In this document: in pieces, positions 25,138 through 35,879 of the stretch
Position numbering within the stretch: position 1 is the stretch's first letter
Layout: every line of letters begins with the position of its first letter
Origin: Epiperipatus broadwayi
Taxonomy: Eukaryota > Onychophora > Udeonychophora > Euonychophora > Peripatidae
Direction of reading: 5' to 3'
Assembly: GCA_028023455.1 (NCBI GenBank)
Contig: JAQFVV010000013.1
Coordinates: 4,900,001-4,964,000 of the forward strand
DNA length: 64,000 bases
The notes under the pieces: model-generated
Database searches by the model: none
What the model was told of the DNA's origin: nothing
Seen by the model: the letters and a program-made list of their open reading frames with translations, nothing else
Program-made: the position numbers and the translations under genes

Positions 25138-26809
25138 ATGTATTGAGAGTAAGTGTAATAATGCACATACTTCCTTATTTTAAAATTCTCTTATTTCTAT
25201 TTTTTATTTGCAATAGATTTGTTTTAAAATCTATTTTCTCTTAATATTTTTTTAAAACCTATTTATAAAAATATTCTAAATTTAAAATAAAAGAAGTTAA
25301 TCCTTTTTAAAAGAAAAGCATTTTAATTTTGGAAAGTTTTTTTTTTTAATTACATAACTGGTTCTTTTATTTTCAATTATCATCTATTGAAAATTTATTT
25401 TTAAAAAGCTGAGACTTGTTTTTACATATATTTATTTTTAATTAATTCTAAATAAGATTGCCTTGGTTGGAATTTTTAATTAGGATTAAGTGTGAGATAA
25501 AGATTCATCCTGGTCAACAACTAATTAAAAGATGATGCAGGGAATGAGTGGACATAAATATCCCAGGTTTTGAACTGATTATTATTCTGCTGATTATTTA
25601 TTATTTGGGTGTTGATTTTTATTGAGCTTATTTGATATGGATTCAACCTTTAGTATGTCAGTCATTATAACCATTTGATGTGCTGTGCTGCTATAGCTTC
25701 TCAAAGTTGCTGTCCACATCTGGATCAGCGACTGAGAATATTCCATTCACTGTTTGCTGAAATTATATTTTGGACTTCCACTTAATAAATAGAATCATCT
25801 CTTTAGAATGCCAAAAGTAGTTGCTATGAATAATATTATCTATGCCATGCTGTGCTAAACCAACTCAAGGATGAGCCCCAGATCCCAAATTGTCCCTGCA
25901 AAAATCATTTCTTAAAACTTAAACAAGAACTGATCCAGTACTTGCCTCTACACTCCCTATCAAAGAAATAACCCAGAAGCCTTCCTTGCTGAAGAAATCC
26001 AATGGACTTTACATTATCTCGAGGTAATATATTTTCATATTCTAACCAGGGTTTAAATCTGTCTAGTCTCAGCTTAATTTTTAAAGCTACTTATCTATTA
26101 TAAGTTTTGTATATGCTTTTAATTGTCTTAGGTATTTTCTTATTATATTTATAGTGTGCATTGAAATCTTAGTTTTAGATTCTCCATTTTTTTTGTAATT
26201 TATCTGGGATAGTATCACAGGTTTTTATTATTCAAGCTTAATGTTTTTTTTATTACTAACCTTGAATAAATCCTTTGGCAGATATTACTCATTTTCCTTT
26301 GCTCATCTGTCCCTTTATTATTTGTTTAATTTAAATAAACTTGGTTTGCATTTTTAGCAGACTGCAAATCTTTTGGCTGGTGGTTTATTGTGTATAGTGT
26401 TCTGGTTTTCTGAAATTGGAGATTTTGTTTCTTCTTTCAAAGATTATGTAAGATCATATTCTTTTCTCATGTTTTTTGTCTTGTATTGAAATTAACCTTG
26501 GCTGGCTTAAAGATGCCTGACTATGAGCTGTACTGTGAACATGGTTGTGATATTTCATTCCAGGCCAAGGAAAGCTAGTCTCATACTGTTTTGTTAATTT
26601 CCTACAAGACTCTATTGTTTTGCTATCTCTGGATTGGGAAACTAGAGTTAGTTTTTATAATTGCCAGCAGGAAAATATTATAAATCCCTCTCTTTTAAAT
26701 TATAGTTGAGAGAATGAACTTATCTGCCAGGGTGTTTCTTATTTCAAACCCATGTACACTCCTGATAAATTTGCTAGAAATCTAGGTTAAATGTTTATAT
26801 CTTTGTTGG
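25138..26809. other. No gene recognised; may be part of a diverged LTR
   Basis: Sequence leading into the minus-strand repeat end at 26810-27050. It could be the body of that LTR-like repeat, but its other end was not found. No ORF or domain is visible. Confidence 0.35.
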
Positions 26810-27050
26810 CTTAAGATTTATGTCATTTTGAATTTAATAAATGCAAAATTATTTAAAATTACTTTGGCTGATGTTTCTGTCTTCTTTCTCAATTGTCTGA
26901 ACAATCTTAAAGATCTCTTTCTCTCCCTGAGTTTAGCTGATGCCAATCATTATCATCATTAACTTTTGATCACAGTAACTTAAATTTTCCAGGTATGCAG
27001 TGACCTAGTGGTGCCCTACGTAATCAAAAGAAGACAGAGTAACCGGTACA
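26810..27050 (-). repeat. Dispersed repeat end starting TGTACCGG (minus)
   Basis: Inverted partner of 19521-19760. In minus orientation it starts at 27050 with TGTACCGGTTACTC and shares the CTCAGGGAGAGAAAGAG block. The two lie 7 kb apart and surround the TAA tract and the 2.88-kb solo LTR. Confidence 0.6.
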
Positions 27051-27086
27051 ATATATTATCATCATTTTCAAATTTTAATGATTTAA

Positions 27087-27225
27087 AACTGGCAAAACTC
27101 TCCATATAGTAGTGCCACTCAGTGCAATCCAGAGTAATCAATGGATGCCAGAAGGCTTGTGCATAAAATCTGTATCTAGTGCCTACTCATCCAATATAAC
27201 CAGACTAGTTCCTAGCTTCAATGGC
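27087..27225 (-). repeat. Truncated copy of the 456-bp ribozyme repeat
   Basis: Matches the units at 56889-58271 (GTAATCAATGGATGCCAGAA; CTAGTGCCTACTCATCCAAT). It breaks off inside the hammerhead: ACTAGTCTGG is present, but the stem II side is degraded and the CUGAUGA core is changed to a UUGAAG-like word. Confidence 0.8.
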
Positions 27226-27249
27226 CATCTATTGCATTATCATATTTCC

Positions 27250-28040
27250 TAATAACAATATCTGTTCATCTTCATTTCAACCTCTGAATTCTTTGAATAA
27301 TGATAATATCTTTGTTCTCTCACTCCTGTGCTTCACTTTTGATCCCTTGTAGTAATTCCTAACAGACAACACTGTATTTCACATCAGTCTTAAATCTCTG
27401 GCTACTTTTCTATTAAGTAACCAAGTCTCAGATCAATATATGACCTGATAAATGATATTTATTAAAAATCTTCCTTTTGATACACATATCTCTTTTTAAT
27501 ATTATTTCTACCAAAACATCCACCCACCCCCCAGTTTGATTCTATAATTAATTTCACATATTATGTTTCTACCTGCATTAACAATGCTATTTTTTTGGTT
27601 CATTTCAACATTTCCTTCATTATTGTCATCTTTGGTACTAATATAATTAAACAAAAATAACATTTTAAATGCATTTTAGTTAATCCAAGTGCAATACTTT
27701 ATTATTCTATATTTTCTAAAACAGCTGACAGTTTTGATTGTCCAACAATCTTCTTCAGAACAGTAATATACTCATTATAGTCTATAAGCCTATTATCTCT
27801 AATCCTGCTTTCTCACTATCTCTAGAAACTCTAGTACTATTTCTTAAAGCTCTAAAGCATCATTTGCAAAAATAATCATATCTGCAAAATCTTAATGACA
27901 TAAATAACCTCACTTTACTTTTATCCCCTTAGTTTTTCATCGTAATACTTCCATAAAACTGCTGTAAAAAATCTTCAAAAGATAGACTAATCTGTCATAT
28001 TTCCTTAGGCCTTTATATAACTTCTTTTTAAATCTGCATG
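27250..28040 (-). pseudogene. Decayed LINE reverse transcriptase fragment
   Basis: Minus-strand translation with stops shows the palm region as LRF..D..F-like remains (about 27900-27870), then SEKAGLEI (about 27800), corresponding to the 'GLxIN..KT' block that follows the FADD box in LINE RTs. Further on, SIVNAGRN and a weak YGCETW-type region follow. The catalytic Asp pair is no longer readable. It is interrupted near 27720-27760 by a degenerate hammerhead-like word. Clade uncertain. Confidence 0.45.
27730..27758 (-). ncRNA. Degenerate hammerhead-like core
   Basis: Minus strand: CUGAAGA, A, then a perfect 5- to 6-bp hairpin GAUUGU-UGG-ACAAUC, then AAAACUGUC. Compared with a true core, CUGAUGA has one change and GAAA has become AAAA; the GUC triplet is kept. 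Probably a dead copy of another family. Confidence 0.35.
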
Positions 28041-29499
28041 CTTTATACAGTTTATTTCAATAATAGAGTGCTGCACTCAAAGCTGAAAGTTCCAGATTCA
28101 AATTTCAGCTGAGTAACAAAATAAATTGAATGGATTAAATAAGCATAATTTTTGAGCATTAGAGTGATTAAATATCACAAAATCCCCAAAGCAATTTCCC
28201 ATATGATTATCACTACATTTGATTGTGATCTACTGTTCCAAAACCAATTTTAAATCCAGAGTTTTTTGGTTTGAGTTCAAAGTTCTCTATATAGACAAGT
28301 TGTAAAAAGTATTAATAATGGTCTTAAATAGAGAACTGTTAGAAGATTGACAGATCTTCATTTTTTAATATTCTTTTCTATCTTTCTCAAATATCTATCC
28401 CTGCTACATTCTTCTAATCAACTGATATATCTTTATTATTTAGTCATTTGGCATATAGTTAGTTACGCCAATAACTCCTGTTTCAACACCTGCTTCTTCA
28501 GTAATAATTCCAATTATGTCTCTTCATATAAAATATTTTGCAATCCACAATATGTTGTCTTGTTCTTATTACTATATAGTTTTTTTTGAACAACTTCTAT
28601 ACATTTTATGATGTTGCTCTTTTTAGTAATAGTGTTTTTGTTTTTTTTTTTTACTGCTGAAACAATTTTCCTCCCAATACCAAGATAATATGTTATATTT
28701 TTATTAGAGTTTTTCCTTTATTCATACATTTAATTCCATGACACAACATTTCATTTTAAATATTTGTCATTTAAAAAGCGGCTACTTTGTCTTATTTTTT
28801 ACTATTACAGTTCTTTATAGAAGTAATCTACACATTTTTTCCCCCGTATGTCAAAGCATCGGCCGGGAAGTGAACCCATGACAATTGTCTGCAAGCCTCT
28901 CGGCTACCAATGCTGGACTAATCTACACATTCCATGATGTTATGTTTCTTTTTAATAACAGTGTCATGTTTTCTTATTATTATGGAAACAATTTTTTTTC
29001 TAATACCAAGAAGTTGCATTATATTTATGAGATTTTTGTTCTCTTCTATTATATTTTCTTATATCACCATGAATACTTTTTCATACTAGTTTACAGTAGT
29101 TTGAATATTCAATTCTTTTAGCAGATCAATATTTTTATATTTGTTCTTCATATATTTACTTTGTCTCATTTTAAAATTTATTAGTGAATTGTTTTTTTTC
29201 TTTTTTGAAATAGCTATCTATGTAGCAGTTTTTAGTAAAATATCAGTTATCTTAGTCACTTGGTTAAAGTCTAATCCATTATTTAAATCTGTTAGTTTTA
29301 AAATTTTTTGCAAATTTTAGCTTAAATTAATTAGAATATTTTCTGAAAGTCATGGGTACCAAGTGTTAATACTATTTTTCATACTAGCTTTTGGCTCTCT
29401 AAATTTGCATAAACACATAACTTTCATCTCATAATCAATTTAATACAATTTTCTTCTTCTTCCTCATTTCTTTACATACTGATTTCTATATTTACATAT
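28041..29499. other. A+T-rich DNA with short tRNA-like pieces
   Basis: Open stretches at 28347-28589 and 28885-29121 (plus) are low-complexity Phe/Tyr/Ile-rich and probably chance. A weak B-box-like GATTCAAATTTC lies near 28095. The better tRNA-like element at 28855-28914 is listed separately. Confidence 0.4.
28855..28914 (-). ncRNA. tRNA-like element, probably a SINE head
   Basis: Minus strand: the 7-nt ends AGCATTG and CGATGCT pair completely (one G-U). They enclose an A-box-like GGTAGCCGAGAGG with a small stem AGCC/GGCT and a B-box-like GGGTTCACTTCC. At 60 nt it is shorter than a nuclear tRNA, with a 4-nt D loop and no normal anticodon arm, so it is a tRNA-derived repeat or pseudogene. 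Confidence 0.5.
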
Positions 29500-29566
29500 G
29501 ATATCATTTCCAACTTCCTTATACCCTTAACGATACTATTTTTTACACCAAAACTTTACTCTTACA

Positions 29567-29594
29567 GTTTCGACTGTCCTGAAGTCATCATCAG
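29567..29594 (-). ncRNA. Hammerhead-like core, left arm of palindrome
   Basis: CUGAUGA, U, stem GACU/AGUC of 4 bp with loop UCAGGAC, then GAAAC and UGUA. An unpaired U separates core and stem II, and stem I pairing is poor, so this is a candidate only. Confidence 0.4.
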
Positions 29595-30323
29595 AGCTAC
29601 AATATCCATATATATAATCATACAATTAATACATTACATTTATATACATAACCAATAACATACATCTTAGTATGATCATTATAAATAATCATTTTTTATT
29701 TTATTATTCTACTCTTAACTAATTTTATTTTCTTATTTATAGTATTTTATTATTAAATTATTCTAAAACAATTTTATTATAATTTTAAAACTTTATTCTT
29801 TAAACTCTACTATTTAATCTATCATTTTATTATTATCTTTTTAATTATATTTTCTTAATTATTTCTAAACTTTTTTTATTTTTATTATATATTTAACTAT
29901 TAACTTTTTTACATTATAAATTACCTTTTTATTACATTACTAAATACTTACAGTTGGTTTTTGGAAATAGGATTATAAAGATGTAATAAAAAGGTAATTT
30001 ATAATATAAAAAAGTTAATAGTTAAATATATAATAAAAAGAAAGAATATTTAGAAGTAATTAAGAAAATATAATTAAAAAGATAATAATAAAATGATAGA
30101 TTAAATAGTAGAGTTTAAAGAATAAAGTTTTAAAATTATAATAAAATTGTTTTAGAATAATTTAATAATAAAATACTATAAATAAGAAATTAAAACTAGT
30201 TAAGAGTAGAATAATAAAATGGAAAATGATTATTTATAATGATCAGACTAAGATGTATGTTATTGATTATGTGTATAAATATAATGTATTAATTGTATGA
30301 TTATATATTTGGATATTGTAGCT

Positions 30324-30350
30324 CTGATGATGACCTAGGACAGTCGAAAC
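30324..30350 (+). ncRNA. Hammerhead-like core, right arm of palindrome
   Basis: Same motif as the left arm; here stem II is 3 bp (GAC/GUC) because of a U-to-C change. Flanks GGAUAUUGUAGCU and AGAGUAAAG are shared with the other arm. Confidence 0.4.
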
Positions 30351-30420
30351 TGTAAGAGTAAAGTTTTGGTGTAAAAAATAGTATTGTTAAGTGTATAACA
30401 AAGTTGGAAATGGTATCACA

Positions 30421-31639
30421 TGTAAATCAATTTAATGTGTTAAAACTAACAACAGCATTAAAATATGTATTTCCTGCTAGTGAAAACATCATTAGTTCTG
30501 CTATCTTCATTTGGAGACTTCCATATTCATTTCTGCATTGAATTTTTCTAAAAAATAATAACAAATCAATATAGATTTTCCTTTTTTATATATTCCACAA
30601 GTTTATGGCCTCTTTCATTTCTGTCTCCTTGTGCAAATTCATCCCATAATACTTTCAACTTTCAATAATTTTCCAATTTTTTATGAAAATTTTCTACTTC
30701 ATCAGAATGGCAATTTGTTTGGTTTAAACCAAATTATCTGTATTTGGCATCTTATATTAAGTTGAATAACTAATTTTGAGACATTGTTTGAAATATCATT
30801 AAACTTCACAATGTTATTTTTCTATTTTTTAGTTAGCAAAAATCTCACTCCATTGATATTTCAAATATTTGTGCCTTTGTAGTAAAGTTCATATTTGCTT
30901 TTCAAATGAACTTTCTCTTTACCTTCTAACTTCACAAGTTCTAACAATGTCCATTTAATTAAGACAATTCTTCAACCAATTCATATAATTTATCATTTTA
31001 AAGGTGAACTATAGCTAAGAATAGTTAAATAAAAGATATCATTGAATGGCAGTCTAGTTTTGCAACCTAATCCCATTTATTTTTCTACCTTCCTTGCCCA
31101 ATGTTGTGTTGGCTGATGATTTTACAATTTCTATGACATAAAAGTCATAAATTAGTACTGAATAATCATAATTGTAAATGTAAAAAGAATGAATATCTAT
31201 ACACACTTATTCAAACATTCATCCTGCCTTCAAGAAAACTGAACTGATGTCCCAGTTAAGTACTATTAAACATAAAAAAAAAAGATTATGATATTCTTGG
31301 ATTGAATCTCTGAGGTAAGAGCCACTAAATTCACTCTACTTACACACATTGGTGAGCAAACTATCTCTGTTCACTTACCATATAAATAATCACATATTGA
31401 TAACAGCTGCAATGATTAATATATGTGGAGTGGACATAAGAAATTTGATTTGCTCAGTTTCAGTTATGATGTAATTTTAGCAAAGTACTAATTGCAAACA
31501 GGCACTGGAAATCAAAATCATATTCATTTATGAGAATATGTAAAAAAAAAAATCCATCAAAATATTAATATTCAAACACAAGAGTAAGTGAAAAGCTCTA
31601 ATGTATATGTAATATTCTTTTATAAAAAAAACATTAATT
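30421..31639. other. No gene recognised
   Basis: A+T-rich. A short block near 31400-31440 (CAGCTGCAATGA ... ATGTGGAGTGGA) recurs in diverged form near 61505-61540, so a faint dispersed repeat may be present. Confidence 0.35.
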
Positions 31640-31916
31640 ATATATAATATATAGGGTATATGAGCACAGACTTTCACATGACCCATCACTCTCCACTCTA
31701 TCTCATAACAATGATACACTTGAACACATATAAGCTGAAAAGATAAATGATCACCAATATACGTATTTCATGCTGATGATTGCTGGTTTAGCATGGAATA
31801 CATATATTGGTGATTAGTTAACTTTTCAACTTATATGTGTTCAAGAGTATCAGTGTTATGAGATAGAGTGGATAGGGATGAGTCATGTGAAAGTCTGTGC
31901 TCATATATACTATATA
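31640..31916. repeat. Inverted repeat, arms of about 125 bp
   Basis: The left arm (about 31640-31765) and right arm (about 31790-31916) are reverse complements with scattered changes around a short loop. The loop region contains CTGATGATTGCTGG and GCATGGAA, i.e. CUGAUGA, a 4-bp UGCU/AGCA hairpin, then GGAAU: hammerhead-like but with an altered GAAA box. A related, more diverged inverted repeat lies at 54595-54985. Confidence 0.75.
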
Positions 31917-33919
31917 TTACATATATTGATGCAAGTACATAATAAGCCTGTGTTTCAGTTATTAATTATACGGTATATTTTTTCTACTAATGGTCTGACA
32001 AAATCTGTCTAAGCCATCATACTTAGTTGATTACTCAATTAAAAGTAAAGAGAAATAGTTCTGATACTGATAATAATGATATGTATGTGTGTGGACACAT
32101 GGACAGACATATAAAGTAATAGTAAATAAAAAAAAAATAATTGTAGAATTAAAAGATTTAATCTTTTAAATACGGAACTAAAAAATAATTAGAAGTTATA
32201 AGATTAAAAAAAAGATTGTATTCTAATTGTAGCGAAAAAGTAAAATTAGTGATAATGAGATAAAAATGTACTTATAATAATTAAAGGATGTTAGTCTCAT
32301 AATAACTTGTTAATTAAAATTAACAAAAGATAAAATATTCTGGAATCCAACATATATGCACTTAGAGAAATAATTACCTTATCTATTGAGCGGGAATACC
32401 AGTCAATCAGCTATAGGAAGAAAACAATAAAAGATATGTAAGTTGGAGGAGAAAAAGGAACACAGATAATGAGGAGCTCAATGGGCAGATGGACAAAAAT
32501 TTGGGTGCTAGATGTCAGCCTTTGCCCAATAGCTTCTAGAGTGGAGAGCTTGCCTCCGGATTTGAGAAAGCAAGCTAGGGACTAAACAGGTCGGAACAAT
32601 CTTTATTATTATTTTATACGCCTACAGACTTATGTGTATATATTTATAAGGTAAAGTTACTCTAATAATTATTGACAATTAATGTATTAAATTATTGTGA
32701 GTTAGATTTATTAAATGCACTGGATTTAACAGAAGTAGTGTTGAGTCATTATTGAATAAACTATTGGAATTCAATCAGGGAACAGTAAAGCTTCCTGATA
32801 AGAGTCTGGACCAGAAGATTTAGTAAGGTGTGTACATAACAGTTAATGTAAGAGATAAGATAATAATAAGGACATTCAAATTTGTATAAATATTGGTATA
32901 TATATTTTTTGTACATTTCAAGATCTGAACATAAAACCATATTTACAGCTAAAGTAAAGCCAAGCTTTAAGGTTGATATTCTGTAGATAATCTTGCCAAA
33001 ATTTATCTTACGTATGAAGGAAGCTTAATTAAATAAGTAATTAGATGAATTCACTGTGAAGTTAATTTAGTGTTTTCTGTTAATGAATTTCCTGGCTGTA
33101 TAATTTAAAGACTACCAATAGTAAAAATAATTTCTGTATGATGATACCCATGCCATAATACTAGATTAAATTCTGAGAAAAGTTTTTATTTCTTGTTGGA
33201 AACCAAAAAAAAAAAACACCCCTATATGATTTAGTCTAATGATATAGAATAATAAATTCTGAGCTCAAGATCCATAGATAGATCTCAGCACTTCCAGACT
33301 TGGGTTTCTTATGAACTTCCAAATAATAAATCCTTAGTTTTTTTATTTAATAATAATCTGTTTTTTTTCCCTTCTAGGAGCTTTAATATATATTTTAATA
33401 ACAATAATAAATTAAGAATCAAAGTTGTGGAAATAATGAAGTTTTGCCTGTGAACAATGAAAGGCTGTTACTGATTTTTTTCTTCAAAATATAAGTAAAA
33501 AAATCACTATAAAGTAATGTGAATATATTGAAAGCCAAAATAATGACTTTTTTTAGTTTATATTATAATTAAGAGTCAGAGTATAAAAACCATCAATTTA
33601 TAGGAAACTCTTGCTAAATTTTAATAGTTGTTGAACACTAATATTACTAATATTTTTAATTACATTTTCACTGATATAAAAATACAAGTAGCTCTGCTAT
33701 TGAACACATTAAAAAAGTCTTAATTGGTTTTCTGACAATGATGGTATTCATAGTGATTAATTAAAAGAAAACATGTTGCATTCTCTGTTTGATTGAATAA
33801 TAGAATGTGAATTTTTGTAAACAATATAAGAATTTATAGGCAGAATTGCATAAACAAGAACACTTAAGAATTACACTATGAGGCAGATTATTATAATCAC
33901 TTTAAATATTAAATGAAGT
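31917..33919. other. A+T-rich DNA; one possible microexon
   Basis: Contains the microexon candidate at 32378-32410. A slightly less A+T-rich block lies at 32450-32600 without an ORF. Nothing else recognised. Confidence 0.35.
32378..32410 (-). CDS. Candidate 33-nt microexon, product unknown
   Basis: On the minus strand a pyrimidine-rich tract ending TTCCTATAG precedes a 33-nt segment followed by GTAATT. The segment length is a multiple of three and one frame is open, reading LIDWYSRSIDK. Both splice signals fit consensus and the segment is more balanced in base composition than its flanks. No long ORF or other exon was found nearby, and I do not recognise the peptide. A chance match is quite possible. 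Confidence 0.3.
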
Positions 33920-35390
33920 ATCAAAATTAACATACAGGCATGTTATAAATCAGTAAACAACACTATTTTACATGATATTGATTATATCTTAAATAAATGA
34001 AGAGAGTATATTGATGATCTTCTGCATAATAATACAAGAATTAAAATAATTAAATAATAAATAATGAGGTGACAGTAAGCTTTTTTCGAAATTTTGGAAA
34101 GCTTCAGGACTCTGTGATAAAGAAGTTTTAAAAAATGGCAGGGATATGGAAGTTTCAAAACTGTTGGATTTTTTTTTTCTTTTTTAGAAATATAAATAAC
34201 CATGACGATGTGTCACATATTAAAAAACAAAACAAAATACTTCTATTGTTACAATGTAATTGTGTTCACTTTAGATGATATTAATTGAAGGATTGGAAAT
34301 AATTTATGGACATTAAAAAACCCTAATACAATCCTATTAAATCAGTAAACGATACTATTATATACGACATTAATATTTTGAATAAACGGAGAGAATGTTT
34401 TGCTCATTTTTTGAATAATAATACAAAAATTTAAATAATTATATATAATAATATATCCATTCAGAAGATTAATTTAAATTTAAGCAATGATATTCAACAT
34501 GGTGAGGTTAAATAGTTATTTGTGATCTTAAAATAAAAAAATTGTTTTATATTTATAAAAGGATTAGAAAAGATTGTGGTATAATCACATAATAAAATTA
34601 TTATCTATTACCATCAAAGTACTTGAATTAAATACATGTCTTTCAAGTATAGATGAATGAATATTGGAGACTCAATGTGGCTTTAGAAAATCAAGAGCAA
34701 TAGATTTGGTTGTTTACAAAAATGCCAAAAAAAGTGTCATGACAAAAGTGTAATATATACATTACTTTTATTGATTTCGTCATACTATTTATTTTAGCTA
34801 ATAGAGAAGTTTTGTGGGCAGTGTTTTGACATAACTAGTTGTTCACAGTTTATCTATAGTACACAGCAGCTACACCTTGATATAAGAGGAAACATTATTA
34901 CTAGTAGAATATTTAAAGCATCTGAAAACTGCTGTTAAACAGAGATATCTATTAGCCCCAACTTTACATTCTATTTTTATGATAATGGTCTCTGAAAATA
35001 GTTCATGGGCAGTTTCATGAAGCAGGAATTAAAATGCAATATAAATTATAGAGTGGCTTTTTTAATTTGAACATACTTTAAAATTTTGAAAACAAAAAAT
35101 TCACTTTCTTGACTTCTAGATTTATAATACTGTATATTAATGATTGTCTATCCTTGCCAAATATTCGTACTGTTTTGAATGCAATATATAAAGTATTTGA
35201 TTTAGAAACAGTGTTAACACCCTTCTCCACTACACATGCCACATGCTTTTATTATTTAACATTAATCAGTTTAAATATCTTAATATATATTTTAGATGGA
35301 AATTTTAAGATGTTGTATAGAATGCAATGTGATGCTGCTACATTTAACAAGTTAAAAAATAGAGTATTTCATAAAAATAATAACTTTCTT
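33920..35390 (+). pseudogene. Decayed LINE with partly duplicated linker region
   Basis: Plus-strand translation with stops shows a pre-RT linker (NNTILHDIDYILNK then REYIDDLLHNNT, about 33955-34040). A second version of the same block follows at about 34345-34430 (NDTIIYDINILNK). Next is the fingers region with CGFRKSRAIDLVV (about 34680-34715; normal LINE form 'QCGFRxxRxTxD'), a decayed palm, and VKQRYLLAPTLHSIF at about 34935-34985, corresponding to 'VKQGCxLAPTLFSIF'. This gives a clear LINE reverse transcriptase order. All catalytic residues are in broken frames. The repeated linker implies either a local duplication or two overlapping insertions. Confidence 0.6.
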
Positions 35391-35412
35391 TAATTAAATT
35401 AGTTATATATAG

Positions 35413-35871
35413 CAGAAATGTCCAACAAGTCTATTGTGATCCACCAGTCTATCGCAAAGGCATTTTTGGTTGATCGCGAGGTCAATCTCGCAAGAGCTGT
35501 CGGGTAAGGAATAAAACAAATTAAGTCAAGATTTTCAAGTTTTTTTTGTTATTTTTGTTTTTGTTCTAATTTTTTTTTCAATTCTAGATAGGTGAAGTCC
35601 ACTAAGTTGTATCATTACTGAAAATAATATTTTTAATCTTGATTTAATGTAGCTAATTTGAATTAATAAATATTGTTAATAATTACTCATGTTGCTTTAA
35701 TTCCCCCCCCCCCCCCGACATGAGTTTTTTTCGCCCTTTAAATAATATTTTTTTACTAGGTAGATATAGAAAATAGTATGTATTTCACATCTCCCTCCAC
35801 TTACACTAGCCTATGACAAGTTGATCGCAACACATTTTTAAAATAAAGAGTAGATTTTATGAACACCCCTG
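35413..35871. mobile_element. Non-autonomous hAT-type element (MITE), 459 bp
   Basis: The ends are CAGAAATGTCCA (left) and, on the minus strand, CAGGGGTGTTCA (right), the CAG-starting imperfect terminal inverted repeats typical of hAT transposons. The element is flanked by an exact 8-bp duplication ATATATAG at 35405-35412 and 35872-35879; 8 bp is the hAT hallmark. It has no transposase; the inside contains a short GC-richer stretch and a run of 14 C near 35703. Confidence 0.8.
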
Positions 35872-35879
35872 ATATATAG

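Larger units (their letters stand above)
29500..30420. repeat. Giant palindrome, arms of about 440 bp, with hammerhead-like motif in each arm
   Basis: The left arm (29500-29941) and right arm (29981-30420) are reverse complements with few differences, around a unique centre of about 40 bp. Each arm, read outward from the centre, contains CUGAUGA, then a short hairpin with GAC...GUC, then GAAAC (minus 29567-29594; plus 30324-30350). No ORF. Head-to-head layout and ribozyme-like core suggest a Penelope/retrozyme-type repeat, but the ribozyme is weaker than in the 372- and 456-bp families. Confidence 0.7.
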
